A stretch of DNA of 64,000 nt from Erysipelotrichales bacterium. GTDB lineage: Bacteria; Bacillota_I; Bacilli_A; Erysipelotrichales; Erysipelotrichaceae. Both the position numbers and the translations under genes were made by a program. Shown piece by piece: positions 9,294 to 17,717 of this stretch. Where the stretch lies: the NCBI GenBank assembly GCA_910576855.1, contig CAJTJP010000001.1:62001-126000 (forward strand), given 5' to 3'. Numbering within the stretch: the stretch's first letter is position 1; each line of letters starts with the position of its first letter. The notes below the pieces were generated by a model. That model ran no database searches. It was not told the origin of the DNA and saw only the letters and a program-made list of their open reading frames with translations.

Positions 9294-9323
9294 AGTTTAC
9301 CACAAATCATGCGTTTAATTCAA
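9294..9323 (-). promoter_or_regulatory. Probable ssrA promoter
   Basis: On the minus strand TTGAAT (9318-9323), an 18-bp spacer and TAAACT (9294-9299) end 16 bp before the mature tmRNA 5' end, in the short gap after smpB. Confidence 0.5.
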
Positions 9324-9331
9324 TACTGAAT

Positions 9332-9781
9332 TTAATATTGATGCTTTAAAGCCTTCTCGATTTCACGCTTCGCATCCTTAGCTTTTTCGCTTTCACGCTT
9401 ATCATGCAAATTCTTACCTTTGGCTAAAGCAATTTCCAGCTTCGCTCTGCCTTTATCGAGATACAGCGAGACAGGTACGACCGTAAAACCCTTCAGCTTT
9501 ACCTTTTCCTGCAACTTCTTGATTTCCTCTTTATGCAGCAGAAGCTTGCGAATTCTTGTTTCATCATGATTAAAGCGATTACCGAACTCATAAGGTGAAA
9601 TGTGCATTTCCTTTATAAAAGCCTCATGGTTCACAAAGCTGATATAGGAATCCTTAAGCTGAACACTGCCTTTACGAATTGATTTAATTTCCGTACCCTG
9701 CAGCACTAATCCGGCTTCAAAGCGATCGGTCAAAAAATAATCATGAGAAGCTTTGCGATTATGAGCAATTATCTTGGGCAT
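9332..9781 (-). CDS. smpB: SsrA-binding protein SmpB
   Basis: 149 residues, typical SmpB length. The N-terminal IAHNRKASHDYF and the motif GLVLQGTEIKSIR are family hallmarks, and the basic C-terminal tail (KGKNLHDKRESEKAKDAKRE) is the part that enters the ribosome. The ATG has GGAGG 7 bases upstream. It delivers tmRNA to stalled ribosomes and sits immediately upstream of ssrA. Confidence 0.97.
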   Translation of the reverse strand: MPKIIAHNRKASHDYFLTDRFEAGLVLQGTEIKSIRKGSVQLKDSYISFVNHEAFIKEMHISPYEFGNRFNHDETRIRKLLLHKEEIKKLQEKVKLKGFTVVPVSLYLDKGRAKLEIALAKGKNLHDKRESEKAKDAKREIEKALKHQY

Positions 9782-9819
9782 AAAAACACCTCCTTTTAAT
9801 ATATGTGTGCCGTGCTTTT

Positions 9820-11001
9820 TTATTCATATATGATTTTTATATCCTTTGGTTGTTTCATGATTTGATTTGTCAAATCGATAAAGAATTGACGTGAGATTTC
9901 ATGGGATAAATAATGCTTCGATGCAAGCTCATCATTGTAATCTTTTAAAGTATATACCTTAAAATCCTGAATTGATTTATTATAATGAGTAACGGTCGGA
10001 TAAAGCTCGGCATGTTCAATGCGGATTTCCTTTGTTTTGCCATCTTTAACAATTTCCCATTTTGCCATACCGCCGAGCATGGTGTCGCCGCTGTCTTGAG
10101 CAGAAAGGAAATTACCTAACGAATAATAAACAAGCACCTTGCGCTGATCCTTTGCCGTGATATAGGTTACAGGCTCTAAGACATGGGGGTGAGAGCCGAT
10201 AATAACGGATACTCCTTCATCAGCCAAAAGCTGTGCCAGCCGACGCTGTTCATCGTTTTCCTCATATGCATATTCAACACCCCAATGCATACTTGCGAGA
10301 ATTACATCACAATGCGGTTTCAGCTTCGCAATGTCACTTTTTATTTTATCGTCATCGATTAAATTCACCATATACTCTTTTCCGTCAGGAGCAGATAAAC
10401 CGTTTAATCCGTAGGTATAATTCAATAAACCGAATTTTAATCCCTTTACTTCGATGATACGTAATTTATCCGCTTCCGCTTGATTACGGTTCATGCCGGT
10501 AGCTGTGATGTTAGGATAGCGATCCCATAGCTTCAACTGATTTTGGATTGCGGCCTCACCGGCATCCATCGCATGATTGCTTGCCTGTGAGATCCAGTTA
10601 AAGCCGCAGTCCGCAACAGCCTCACCGATTTCCTGCGGCCCGTTGAACTGCGGATAATGGGAAAGACCTAATTCCGCACCGCCCAACACCGTTTCCTGAT
10701 TGATGTTTTTTATATCAATGTCCTTTAAATACGGCTTGATCGGATCATATACGGAACGGAAATCATAACCCTTTGTGCTTTTATGATAAGGGTCAAGGTA
10801 GATAGCGCCGTGAATTAGATTATCGCCGACTGCCAAAAAGGAGACACGTATATCCTTTTCAGGCTTTGGTTCACTTACTTCCGGTTGATCGACCTGCGGT
10901 GTTGATGCTTGCTTATCTTGACAGCCGCTTACTATACTTAACAGTAAGAAGGGAAGCAGCATGCCGATTTTTACTGTTTTATAAAAATCAATTCGTTTCA
11001 T
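9820..11001 (-). CDS. CapA-family lipoprotein (metallophosphatase-like)
   Basis: 393 residues. A basic N-terminus, hydrophobic stretch and lipobox SIVSGC (lipidated Cys at 27) point to a membrane-anchored lipoprotein. The CapA/PgsA domain follows, with FLAVGDNLIHG (about 55-65), NQETVLGG, SNHAMDAG and the metal-site-like GSHPHVLEP near 270. CapA proteins assist export or processing of poly-gamma-glutamate, but single CapA genes without capBC are common and uncharacterised. It starts 4 bp after rnr ends and precedes smpB, inside an otherwise standard block. Confidence 0.85.
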   Translation of the reverse strand: MKRIDFYKTVKIGMLLPFLLLSIVSGCQDKQASTPQVDQPEVSEPKPEKDIRVSFLAVGDNLIHGAIYLDPYHKSTKGYDFRSVYDPIKPYLKDIDIKNINQETVLGGAELGLSHYPQFNGPQEIGEAVADCGFNWISQASNHAMDAGEAAIQNQLKLWDRYPNITATGMNRNQAEADKLRIIEVKGLKFGLLNYTYGLNGLSAPDGKEYMVNLIDDDKIKSDIAKLKPHCDVILASMHWGVEYAYEENDEQRRLAQLLADEGVSVIIGSHPHVLEPVTYITAKDQRKVLVYYSLGNFLSAQDSGDTMLGGMAKWEIVKDGKTKEIRIEHAELYPTVTHYNKSIQDFKVYTLKDYNDELASKHYLSHEISRQFFIDLTNQIMKQPKDIKIIYE

Positions 11002-11004
11002 TGT

Positions 11005-13245
11005 TTATCCTCTTTTTCTATTTTTAAAATTTCCTTCGCTCCGCCTACGTTGAGACTTGTTGCGCTGAGCTTTTGAACGCAATCCATTGGTATGATGTTC
11101 TTTGGAGTGTGGTTCTTTTGCATACTTTGTCACGGCACGTTTTGGTAGCTTTTGTTTGATCGGAATTACTTCAAAATCCACCTGTTTTTTAAAGCGGCTT
11201 GCATCGGTACAGCGAACCCTTACTTTTTGTCCCATGCGATAGGTTATACGGTTATGCTCGCCGATCAAAGCATATGCACGTTCATCAAAATGATAAAAAT
11301 CATCTTTTAAAGTGCTGATATGTACTAAGCCTTCAACCGTATTTTCCAACTCGACGAAAAAGCCGAATTTTGTAATTGTGGAAATTACTCCTTCAAAAAT
11401 ATCACCGACAAAGGCTTCCATATACTGTGCTTTTTTCATATCGTCAACAGCGCGTTCTGCGTCAACGGCATTTCGCTCTTGGGCTGAGCATTGTTTTGCG
11501 GCCTGTTCCATCCAATGCTCATCAGCTTGCATTTTATGCGGCTCATCACAGGTATTGAAATAATACTTCCTTAACATGCGATGCACAACCAAATCAGGAT
11601 AACGGCGAATCGGTGAAGTAAAGTGCAGGTATTCCGTAAGTCCTAAGCCGAAGTGACCGAGGCATTGGCGATCATAGCGCGCCTTCTGCATACTGCGCAG
11701 TAACATTGTAGAGAGAATCGGATAAATCTCTTCATCTTTGATGCTTGATAAATGCTGCTGCAGCTGTTTTGGATACACATGATTGACATCAGCCTTCAGC
11801 GGATACCCTAACATCATTGAGATACGGGCAAATTCACGCATTTTCTTCGGCTCCGGAGTTTCATGGATTCGATACATGCCGGGCAGTTCCATCCATTTTA
11901 AGTGAGCAGCGACACATTCATTTGCCGCAATCATAAAGTCCTCAATAATTCGTTCGGCTTCATGGCGTTCTCTGAGTTTGATTTCAATCGGATTGCCCTT
12001 TTCATCGACAATGATTTTAGCCTCCTTAGTATCAAAATCAATCGCGCCCAGTGCTTTTCTTCTTTGTCTTAAGATTCGTGCAAGCTGCTTCATATCTTCA
12101 CATAATTGTGTGATATGAGCATATTCTTTACAAGCCTTTGCATCATGCGCCAAGATTTCGTTTACCTTTGTATAGGTCATACGCTCCGTCGTTTTGATAA
12201 AAGACGGGAAGATTTCATATTTAACAATTTCACCGTGATCATCAATATCCATCACACAGCTGATCGTCAAGCGCTCTACGTGCGGATTCAAAGAACAGAT
12301 ACCGTTGCTCAGTGCCTGCGGCAGCATCGGAACTACACGGTCAACCACATACACCGAGGTTCCTCGCTCATAAGCCTCCGCATTAATCGGGGAGCCTTCC
12401 TTTACATAATAGGATACATCGGCAATATGAACACCTAAGCGATAGCCGTCCGCTGTTTTAATAACGCTTACCGCATCATCCAGATCCCTTGAGTCTGCTC
12501 CGTCAATCGTAATAATAGTCATATCGGTTAAATCACGACGATTTTCCTTATCCTCTTCACGTACATAATCACTGATTTTAGTGACTTCACGCATAACATC
12601 CTTTGGGAATTGCGGATCAATACCGAATTCATATAACAGCGATAAAATATCAACACCGGGATCATATTTAAAACCGATGATCTTTTCAATATGAGCGGCA
12701 ATCAGCTTATCATAGCGATCAATTTTAAGTAAGACCTTTGTATTATCCACAAGTTTAAAATCATCAATATTCGTAATTTCAAAACGTCGATTATTTAAAA
12801 AGTCGTCAGGCAAAAAGAATTTCTTATTTTCTTTCACCTTAACAGTTCCTACTACATGCTGAATATGATGAGCGATTATTTGAAGAATTTCTCCTTCTTT
12901 CGCACCGTCATATTTTTCATGTACCTTGACAAGTACTTCATCCTCAGGCAATGCGTTTTTTAACATATCCGGAGCAATATATACACTGCCATCATCCCAC
13001 TCTACAAAGCCGAAACCTTTCGGATTGATCTTTAAAACCCCTTTTTCATATCCAAATGCTTCTTTACAGCCATAGTGATTATTTTCATCGGTAAATATTT
13101 GATATTCATTTACCAACTTATTCAGTGTATTACAAAAGTAAGTAAAATCATGATCCTCAAGCTTTAACAGCTCAATGATCTGATGATAATCCAAGCCTTT
13201 TCGATAACGCTTCAATAGTTCTGTAATTTTATATTCTAAATCCAT
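11005..13245 (-). CDS. rnr: Ribonuclease R
   Basis: 746 residues: an N-terminal winged helix, cold-shock OB domains (GFGFVEWDDGSVYI near 77), the RNB catalytic domain with IDGADSRDLDDAVSV near 247-261 holding the catalytic Asp cluster, a C-terminal S1 domain (about 620-700) and a very basic tail. This 3'-5' exoribonuclease degrades structured RNA and works with the tmRNA pathway on defective messages, which fits its position upstream of smpB-ssrA. Confidence 0.96.
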   Translation of the reverse strand: MDLEYKITELLKRYRKGLDYHQIIELLKLEDHDFTYFCNTLNKLVNEYQIFTDENNHYGCKEAFGYEKGVLKINPKGFGFVEWDDGSVYIAPDMLKNALPEDEVLVKVHEKYDGAKEGEILQIIAHHIQHVVGTVKVKENKKFFLPDDFLNNRRFEITNIDDFKLVDNTKVLLKIDRYDKLIAAHIEKIIGFKYDPGVDILSLLYEFGIDPQFPKDVMREVTKISDYVREEDKENRRDLTDMTIITIDGADSRDLDDAVSVIKTADGYRLGVHIADVSYYVKEGSPINAEAYERGTSVYVVDRVVPMLPQALSNGICSLNPHVERLTISCVMDIDDHGEIVKYEIFPSFIKTTERMTYTKVNEILAHDAKACKEYAHITQLCEDMKQLARILRQRRKALGAIDFDTKEAKIIVDEKGNPIEIKLRERHEAERIIEDFMIAANECVAAHLKWMELPGMYRIHETPEPKKMREFARISMMLGYPLKADVNHVYPKQLQQHLSSIKDEEIYPILSTMLLRSMQKARYDRQCLGHFGLGLTEYLHFTSPIRRYPDLVVHRMLRKYYFNTCDEPHKMQADEHWMEQAAKQCSAQERNAVDAERAVDDMKKAQYMEAFVGDIFEGVISTITKFGFFVELENTVEGLVHISTLKDDFYHFDERAYALIGEHNRITYRMGQKVRVRCTDASRFKKQVDFEVIPIKQKLPKRAVTKYAKEPHSKEHHTNGLRSKAQRNKSQRRRSEGNFKNRKRG

Positions 13246-13303
13246 AATGCCTCCTTTCTTATTTAGTATGTATCAATTTTATTTTCTAAAAAGCAACAAA
13301 CAT

Positions 13304-13326
13304 AAAAAAAGACCTGTACGGTCTTT
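13304..13326 (-). terminator. Terminator-like hairpin at the end of secG
   Basis: AAAGACC (13308-13314) / GGTCTTT (13320-13326) with a T tract on the minus strand, overlapping the secG stop codon. It may attenuate transcription into rnr. Confidence 0.65.
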
Positions 13327-13555
13327 ACTGAATGACTCTGGCAATTAATACAAGAATGAAAAAGATTGTACCCACAGCCAATGTTAAGTTAGACATAACT
13401 TTTTCGGCTCCGCGTTCTTTCACATTCGCAAATAAATTCAAGCCGTCTCCGCCGCTGAATGCACTGCTGAGACCATCTGATTTACCACTTTGCAGTAAGG
13501 AGAGCAGGATCAGAACGACCGCAAATATTATTAATAATATATCTAAGAAACCCAT
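13325..13555 (-). CDS. secG: Preprotein translocase subunit SecG
   Basis: 76 residues with two hydrophobic helices (about 3-22 and 55-75) joined by the typical SGKSDGLSSAFSGG loop. It is a small membrane subunit of SecYEG. As in many Bacillota it heads the secG-rnr-smpB-ssrA block. The integrated element lies directly upstream, starting about 80 bp away. Confidence 0.95.
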   Translation of the reverse strand: MGFLDILLIIFAVVLILLSLLQSGKSDGLSSAFSGGDGLNLFANVKERGAEKVMSNLTLAVGTIFFILVLIARVIQ

Positions 13556-13631
13556 GATAGTCCTCCTTTCTGCTATATGCTTAGTTATTTTACCATAATC
13601 ATTTTATATTGACAAGGCTTTTTACTGTTTT

Positions 13632-13647
13632 TGTCATTCAATTCTAA
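13632..13647 (+). repeat. Left boundary direct repeat (putative attL)
   Basis: TGTCATTCAATTCTAA occurs here and again at 19100-19115. The pair brackets all integrase-element genes, so they are the best candidates for the target-site duplication. Confidence 0.6.
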
Positions 13648-13740
13648 TATCATTCGTTTTGATATATTTGTATATGAAAATGGTTGATTATCTCAAAAAA
13701 GCCTTGATTTACGGGCATACAAGCAGGATTTCAAGCTGAA

Positions 13741-13772
13741 TTTACTACCAATTTACTACTTTTGAGGGAAAG
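13741..13772 (+). repeat. Integrase arm-type repeats, left end
   Basis: Two copies of TTTACTAC about 11 bp apart followed by GAGGGAAA. The same words recur near the right end (18925-18957), as expected for arm-type binding sites of a Tn916-class integrase. Confidence 0.45.
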
Positions 13773-13862
13773 GGCCTTGATATGCCGCCCGGAACCCTGC
13801 CAGCCCAACCATCAGCACACAGCATTGAGAAAGAATAAATGAAAACTGAATACGACGCAGAC

Positions 13863-13911
13863 GCGGCGTTTCTCTATCCCTATACGGGAGAACAAGAACG
13901 CCGCTTTTTTT
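13863..13911 (+). terminator. Terminator near the left end of the element
   Basis: GCGGCGTT (13863-13870) / AACGCCGC (13897-13904) followed by TTTTTTT. The inner bases also pair (TCTC / GAGA). Confidence 0.75.
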
Positions 13912-14062
13912 AAGCCCTCATGTTACGCAGTAGGGGCGAAAAAAGCCTTGCTATATGCGGCTTTGCGGGCGCGGTTTTACCGGGGACAGGGTTTTATACC
14001 TAACCCCGGCAAAATGGCGTTCTATCGCGTAACAAATCCACAACCAAAGGAGTGATGAAGCT

Positions 14063-15041
14063 ATGGCAGTTTTCCGAGTGGAGCGCAACAAGGGCTATAC
14101 CGTTATGAGCAACCACCATTTACGCAACAAGGAACTGACCTTAAAGGCAAAAGGGCTTTTGTCGCAAATGCTTTCCCTGCCCGAAGATTGGGACTACACC
14201 CTTGCGGGGCTGTCACAGATCAACCGGGAAAGTATAGACGCTATCCGTACCGCCGTATGGGAGCTGGAAAAAGCCGGGTATATCAAGCGGCGGCAGGGAC
14301 GGGACGAGAAAGGCAAAATGACCGCCATTGAATACACCATATACGAGCAGCCCCAGCCGCCGGACGACACCCCACCGGGATTGGATAAACCGATATTGGA
14401 AAATCCAACACCGGGCAATCCGATATTGGAAAATCCGACACCGGGTAAACCGACGACGGAAAATCCAATGCAATTAAATAAAGATATACAAAGAACTGAC
14501 TTACCAACAAAAAAAAAGAAATACAGATTTACAAAGTACCTATTCCATTCCTATCCATTCCCCTAACCCCTCTCCTTTGGAGCAGAAAGCGGCTACGCCG
14601 CCGGAACAGAAACGAAAGGAAGCGGAAGCACAGACCGCTTTTGAGATTTACCGGGAGATCATCAAGGACAATATCAGCCTCATACAGGATATGAAGTTTG
14701 ACGGGGACAGGCTGAATGAAATTGTTGACCTCATGCTGGAAACCGTCTGTACCCGGAGAAAAACAATCCGCATTGCCGGGGACGACTACCCCGCCGAGCT
14801 GGTGAAAGCAAAGTTTATGAAGCTGGATGGCGAAGATATCCGCTTTGTGCTGGACTGTATGCGGGAGAACACCACCAAAATCCGCAACATCAAGCAGTAT
14901 TTACGGGCGGTGCTTTTCAATGCCCCGTCCACAATCGGCAACTATTACACGTCCCTTGTGGCTCACGACATGGCAAGCGGCGCACTTGCGCCAAAGGAGC
15001 CGCACGCCCCCTATTCATTCAAACCGGGCGAAAGCCTGTAA
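14063..15041 (+). pseudogene. Replication-initiator-A-like/DUF6017 gene, frameshifted
   Basis: The first part (14063 on) encodes an HTH domain (FRVERNKGYTVMSN, LTLKAKGLLSQMLSLP) followed by Pro-rich repeats. It then hits an A9 run (14509-14517) and stops at 14566. The +1 frame is open across the run and continues into the DUF6017-type C-terminal domain (QTAFEIYREIIKDNI to the stop at 15041). Removing one A would give a single protein of about 325 residues, the usual layout in Tn1549-type elements. Either the gene is broken, or the run allows slippage. Confidence 0.75.
14390..14468 (+). repeat. In-frame 30-bp Pro-rich tandem repeats
   Basis: About two and a half copies of a 30-bp unit encoding PILENPTPGN-like decapeptides, forming the linker between the HTH and C-terminal domains of the frameshifted gene. 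Confidence 0.7.
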
Positions 15042-15072
15042 CCACCCACAACCACAAAAAGAGGATTTTATT

Positions 15073-15300
15073 ATGGCACAGAAAATGACGGGAGCATTGG
15101 TATTTGACGAGCGCACAGACCGCTACGACATTCGCTTTGACCTTGCCAGCTATTACGGCGGACTGCATTGCGGGGACTGTTTTGACGTGTTCACACGCGG
15201 CAAGTGGAAGCCGACCCGCATTGAAATGAACATGGCGCAGGAATGGTTCTTGGTGGGTATCAGAGCGGACGACTTAAACGGGCTGCGGGTGCGTATCTGA
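15073..15300 (+). CDS. DUF5348-like small element protein
   Basis: 75 residues from the ATG at 15073, after GAGG. It resembles the small DUF5348 proteins found after the replication gene in Tn1549-like conjugative elements (YYGGLHCGDCFDV, WKPTRIEMN). High GC, like its element neighbours. Function unknown. Confidence 0.65.
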   Translation: MAQKMTGALVFDERTDRYDIRFDLASYYGGLHCGDCFDVFTRGKWKPTRIEMNMAQEWFLVGIRADDLNGLRVRI

Positions 15301-15341
15301 CCGCCGCCCCATAGACTACCCCGAAAGGAGGGACAGACCCC

Positions 15342-15494
15342 ATGCAGGACGAAATCAACGAAAAAACTGTTGCCCTGTATATCAAAACCGGGAAGCTGAC
15401 CGCCGAAGTGCTGCAAAAGGCAATCAAAAAGCTGCTTTCACAGGAAAAAAAAGAGCTTGCTACGAATGTTTTTCCTACTGCTAATTACAAATGA
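15342..15494 (+). pseudogene. Truncated PcfB-family protein
   Basis: Only 50 residues, reading MQDEINEKTVALYIKTGKL and an AEVLQKAIKKLL helix, which matches the N-terminus of PcfB/DUF3801 proteins of conjugative elements. After QEKKEL the sequence turns AT-rich and stops. The rest of the gene and all downstream transfer genes are missing, so this marks a deletion or insertion boundary. Confidence 0.65.
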
Positions 15495-15536
15495 ACTCTC
15501 TATTTTGCCAAATAAACACGGAAATTTTGCTCAAAT

Positions 15537-15577
15537 AAAAAAAGGAAACAGCTTATTACAGCTACTTCCTTTTTTAT
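15537..15577. terminator. Terminator of the PadR gene
   Basis: An AAAAAAAGGAA / TTCCTTTTTTAT stem, reinforced by AGCT pairs, lies between the truncated pcfB and the convergent PadR gene. A/T tracts on both sides make it potentially bidirectional. Confidence 0.65.
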
Positions 15578-15578
15578 C

Positions 15579-16121
15579 CTACCATTCTTCTACTGAACTT
15601 ATAACTTCAATATGCTCTTGAATGGCTGCAATCTCCGCTTTTACAAGCAACTTATTATGATTTACATTGCATTTAACATCAGCCGGAATTTTTTGTGTTT
15701 CAAGTGTTTTCATTTGTTCTGAAATGCCCGTATCAACTTTCATTAAATAATCTAATCGCCTTGATAAAATATCAACCGCACTATCTTTATCAAATACTTT
15801 TATAAAAAACGCCGCAATCATAAATGGAACAAAATCATATTCAAATTGTTCAATGAACAATTTCAAAGTTTTTTTCAGCTCTGTAAATCCTGTTTCTGTA
15901 ATGGAATATACCGTCTTATCCGGCATATTCCCGTCTTTTTGCACTTTTCCAACTATATATGCTTTCTTTTCTAAAGTTTTAATTGTTGCGTATACAGTTG
16001 AGTCTGCTATTTCATACCAGCTTTTCACATTCATAAATTGAAGTTTCTTAATAATTTCATAAGCATTAAGCGGTTCGGAATTGATTAGACCCAAAAGCAT
16101 AGTGGCAGTCTTTGACAGCAT
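15579..16121 (-). CDS. PadR-family transcriptional regulator
   Basis: 180 residues. The N-terminal winged helix (LNAYEIIKKLQFMNVKSWYEIADSTVYATIKTLEKKAYI split over about 17-56) and a helical C-terminal dimerisation domain are typical of PadR. It is AT-rich, unlike the flanking element genes, and divergent from the next gene with a palindrome between them. Probably a repressor of that divergent pair. Confidence 0.85.
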   Translation of the reverse strand: MLSKTATMLLGLINSEPLNAYEIIKKLQFMNVKSWYEIADSTVYATIKTLEKKAYIVGKVQKDGNMPDKTVYSITETGFTELKKTLKLFIEQFEYDFVPFMIAAFFIKVFDKDSAVDILSRRLDYLMKVDTGISEQMKTLETQKIPADVKCNVNHNKLLVKAEIAAIQEHIEVISSVEEW

Positions 16122-16155
16122 GATAAATACCCCCTTGACATTGCTATTGTATTAT

Positions 16156-16177
16156 AGCACTCTATATATGGAGTACT
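16156..16177. promoter_or_regulatory. Imperfect operator between PadR and divergent genes
   Basis: A 22-bp imperfect dyad with ACTC/GAGT arms around ATATAT. It abuts the minus-strand -10 TATAAT (16151-16156), where PadR would be expected to bind. Confidence 0.45.
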
Positions 16178-16243
16178 TCTCATTCACACCAGTATTATAC
16201 CATATCAATTCTAAAATGAAAAGTGTAAAGGAGGTTGATATTC

Positions 16244-16711
16244 ATGCCACAGATGAATAAAGGCGGCAAATTTATTTTTGGTAAATCGCAAATACAACAC
16301 GATTTGTCGGTTTGTTTTCCGACACAGGCAGTTGCAGAGTACAACGCCGGGGCAGAGGGTAAAGTTTTTTTATTTACTGGAAGTAAAGTTACAGGCGGAT
16401 TTTGTGTAACGAGAAAAGGATTGCTGGAACCGTCCAAATTAGGACACATTCTGACTGATAATCCAAACTTGCAAAACTATCACACAGCAGAGGGAGAGTT
16501 TGTACCCTATAAAGGACGCTCTTATTGTTGGGTATCAATTTCCGAAAACGGTGTTATCAAGTTAAATCAAGAAATGATGAAATTTCTTGATTTGCAAATC
16601 GGTATGGAATTGTTGTCTATCAGAAGCAGCAATATTGCTTTTACAATGGGAGCGAGAGGAATACTACTGGAAAAATCATATTCATATAGCGGAACAATAG
16701 AAAAATATTAG
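16244..16711 (+). CDS. AbrB-like small protein of the PadR module
   Basis: 155 residues from the ATG at 16244, with AAGGAGG 9 bases upstream. The C-terminal half (NGVIKLNQEMMKFLDLQIGM) resembles a SpoVT/AbrB swapped-hairpin domain. The N-terminal half (GKFIFGKSQIQHD and on) is not recognised. It probably forms one transcription unit with the next gene and is controlled by the divergent PadR regulator. Confidence 0.5.
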   Translation: MPQMNKGGKFIFGKSQIQHDLSVCFPTQAVAEYNAGAEGKVFLFTGSKVTGGFCVTRKGLLEPSKLGHILTDNPNLQNYHTAEGEFVPYKGRSYCWVSISENGVIKLNQEMMKFLDLQIGMELLSIRSSNIAFTMGARGILLEKSYSYSGTIEKY

Positions 16712-16721
16712 GAGGACAAAA

Positions 16722-17171
16722 ATGTCATATAGATTAAATGCGATAACCATTCATGTCAATAGTGCAAAAGAGTACAAAAGGGAAATGAAAGAAATCTGGC
16801 GTGATATTACAAATGGGAAATTGCCAATTCTTTTTGATAGCGAACATAACTTTCAACAAGGTATTTCTCCAATTTATCAGTATAGCAATTATGCGCAAAA
16901 TGATTTCGATTTAAGCGTAATGGGAGTTGCTTCTGAATTTTTCAAACAAATGGAATTGAAAGTAATCGAGGGTTTTCATAAGAAATATGATTTTAGTGAT
17001 ACTAACGGAGACATGGAACTATGCTCACAAAGAGCATGGGAGCAAGTAAAGGCAGACTGTATATCGGGGTTAATTGAACGTGCGTATATTTGTGATTATG
17101 AAAGTAGTGTGCCACCCGAATATACAAAAGACGGAAAAACTCATTGCTATCTCTATATATCTGTAAAATAA
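16722..17171 (+). CDS. Uncharacterised protein of the PadR module
   Basis: 149 residues starting 10 bp after the previous gene, with AGGAGG upstream. No transmembrane segment or signal peptide is evident. It is mixed alpha/beta with conserved-looking aromatic patches (GISPIYQYSNY, THCYLYISVK). The overall pattern is faintly like effector-binding domains, but I do not recognise the family. Confidence 0.6.
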   Translation: MSYRLNAITIHVNSAKEYKREMKEIWRDITNGKLPILFDSEHNFQQGISPIYQYSNYAQNDFDLSVMGVASEFFKQMELKVIEGFHKKYDFSDTNGDMELCSQRAWEQVKADCISGLIERAYICDYESSVPPEYTKDGKTHCYLYISVK

Positions 17172-17245
17172 TAAACAAAATATACTTATACGGGCAAAAG
17201 CCGGACGTTTAACGCGGAGCTATGCCATTCATGGGGGTGTAAAAG

Positions 17246-17419
17246 TTGACTGATAATCAAGACGGTTCCTTGTGGGTACACTGTCCGATCTGCGGCGGCA
17301 AAACAAGGACAAAGGTGTATGAAGATACGGTGCTTATCCAATTTCCGCTATATTGCCCGAAATGCAAAAAGGAAGTCCGTATCGACGTAGTAAAATTGAA
17401 AATGGTAATGAGCAAATGA
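17246..17419 (+). CDS. Cysteine-rich KTR-domain protein
   Basis: 57 residues from a TTG start at 17246. It has two Cys pairs, CPICGGKTRTKV and CPKCKKEVRID, forming a zinc ribbon with the KTR signature. Such small proteins are regularly found just upstream of xis/int in Tn916/Tn1549 relatives. It may be shortened at the C-terminus. Function unknown. Confidence 0.65.
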   Translation: MTDNQDGSLWVHCPICGGKTRTKVYEDTVLIQFPLYCPKCKKEVRIDVVKLKMVMSK

Positions 17420-17433
17420 GCCAGACATATTAA

Positions 17434-17628
17434 ATGCAGAGCCAGCTTTCCACTATTCTACATGGGGAAGCTGGCTCTGTTTCATTATATTTCCGCATTG
17501 GGGAAAACAAGCTACGCAAACTTGCAGAGGAAAACCCCACGGCGGGCTGGGTAATCTTGAACGGCAACCGTATTCAGATCAAGAGGAAACAGTTTGAAAA
17601 AATCATTGACACACTGGACGCAATTTAG
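17434..17628 (+). pseudogene. 5'-truncated excisionase (xis)
   Basis: The last 45 residues ([35 protein letters not shown]) match the C-terminus of Tn916-type Xis. The expected N-terminal part (IPIWE.YTLTIEEA-like) is absent and is replaced by residues read through a strong hairpin. Probably non-functional, which would make excision inefficient. Confidence 0.65.
17437..17479 (+). terminator. Strong hairpin fused to the xis remnant
   Basis: CAGAGCCAGCTT (17437-17448) and AAGCTGGCTCTG (17468-17479) are exact reverse complements, followed by TTTCATTATATTT. It is probably a former terminator of the KTR gene. Confidence 0.55.
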
Positions 17629-17717
17629 CGAAAAAGATAGTGAAAAGGAGCCTTGAATATACTATAATAGGTTTAGGCATATCAAGGCTCTTTCCGACAC
17701 GGAAAGGAGCAAAAACA

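Noticed and set aside
14390-14468. Short tandem repeat that could look like a CRISPR fragment
   Set aside because: Units are contiguous, in frame, encode a Pro-rich linker, and there are no spacers.
14827-15300. Long frame reading through the end of the replication gene into DUF5348
   Set aside because: The upstream part is a shadow of the DUF6017 frame; the real start is the ATG at 15073.
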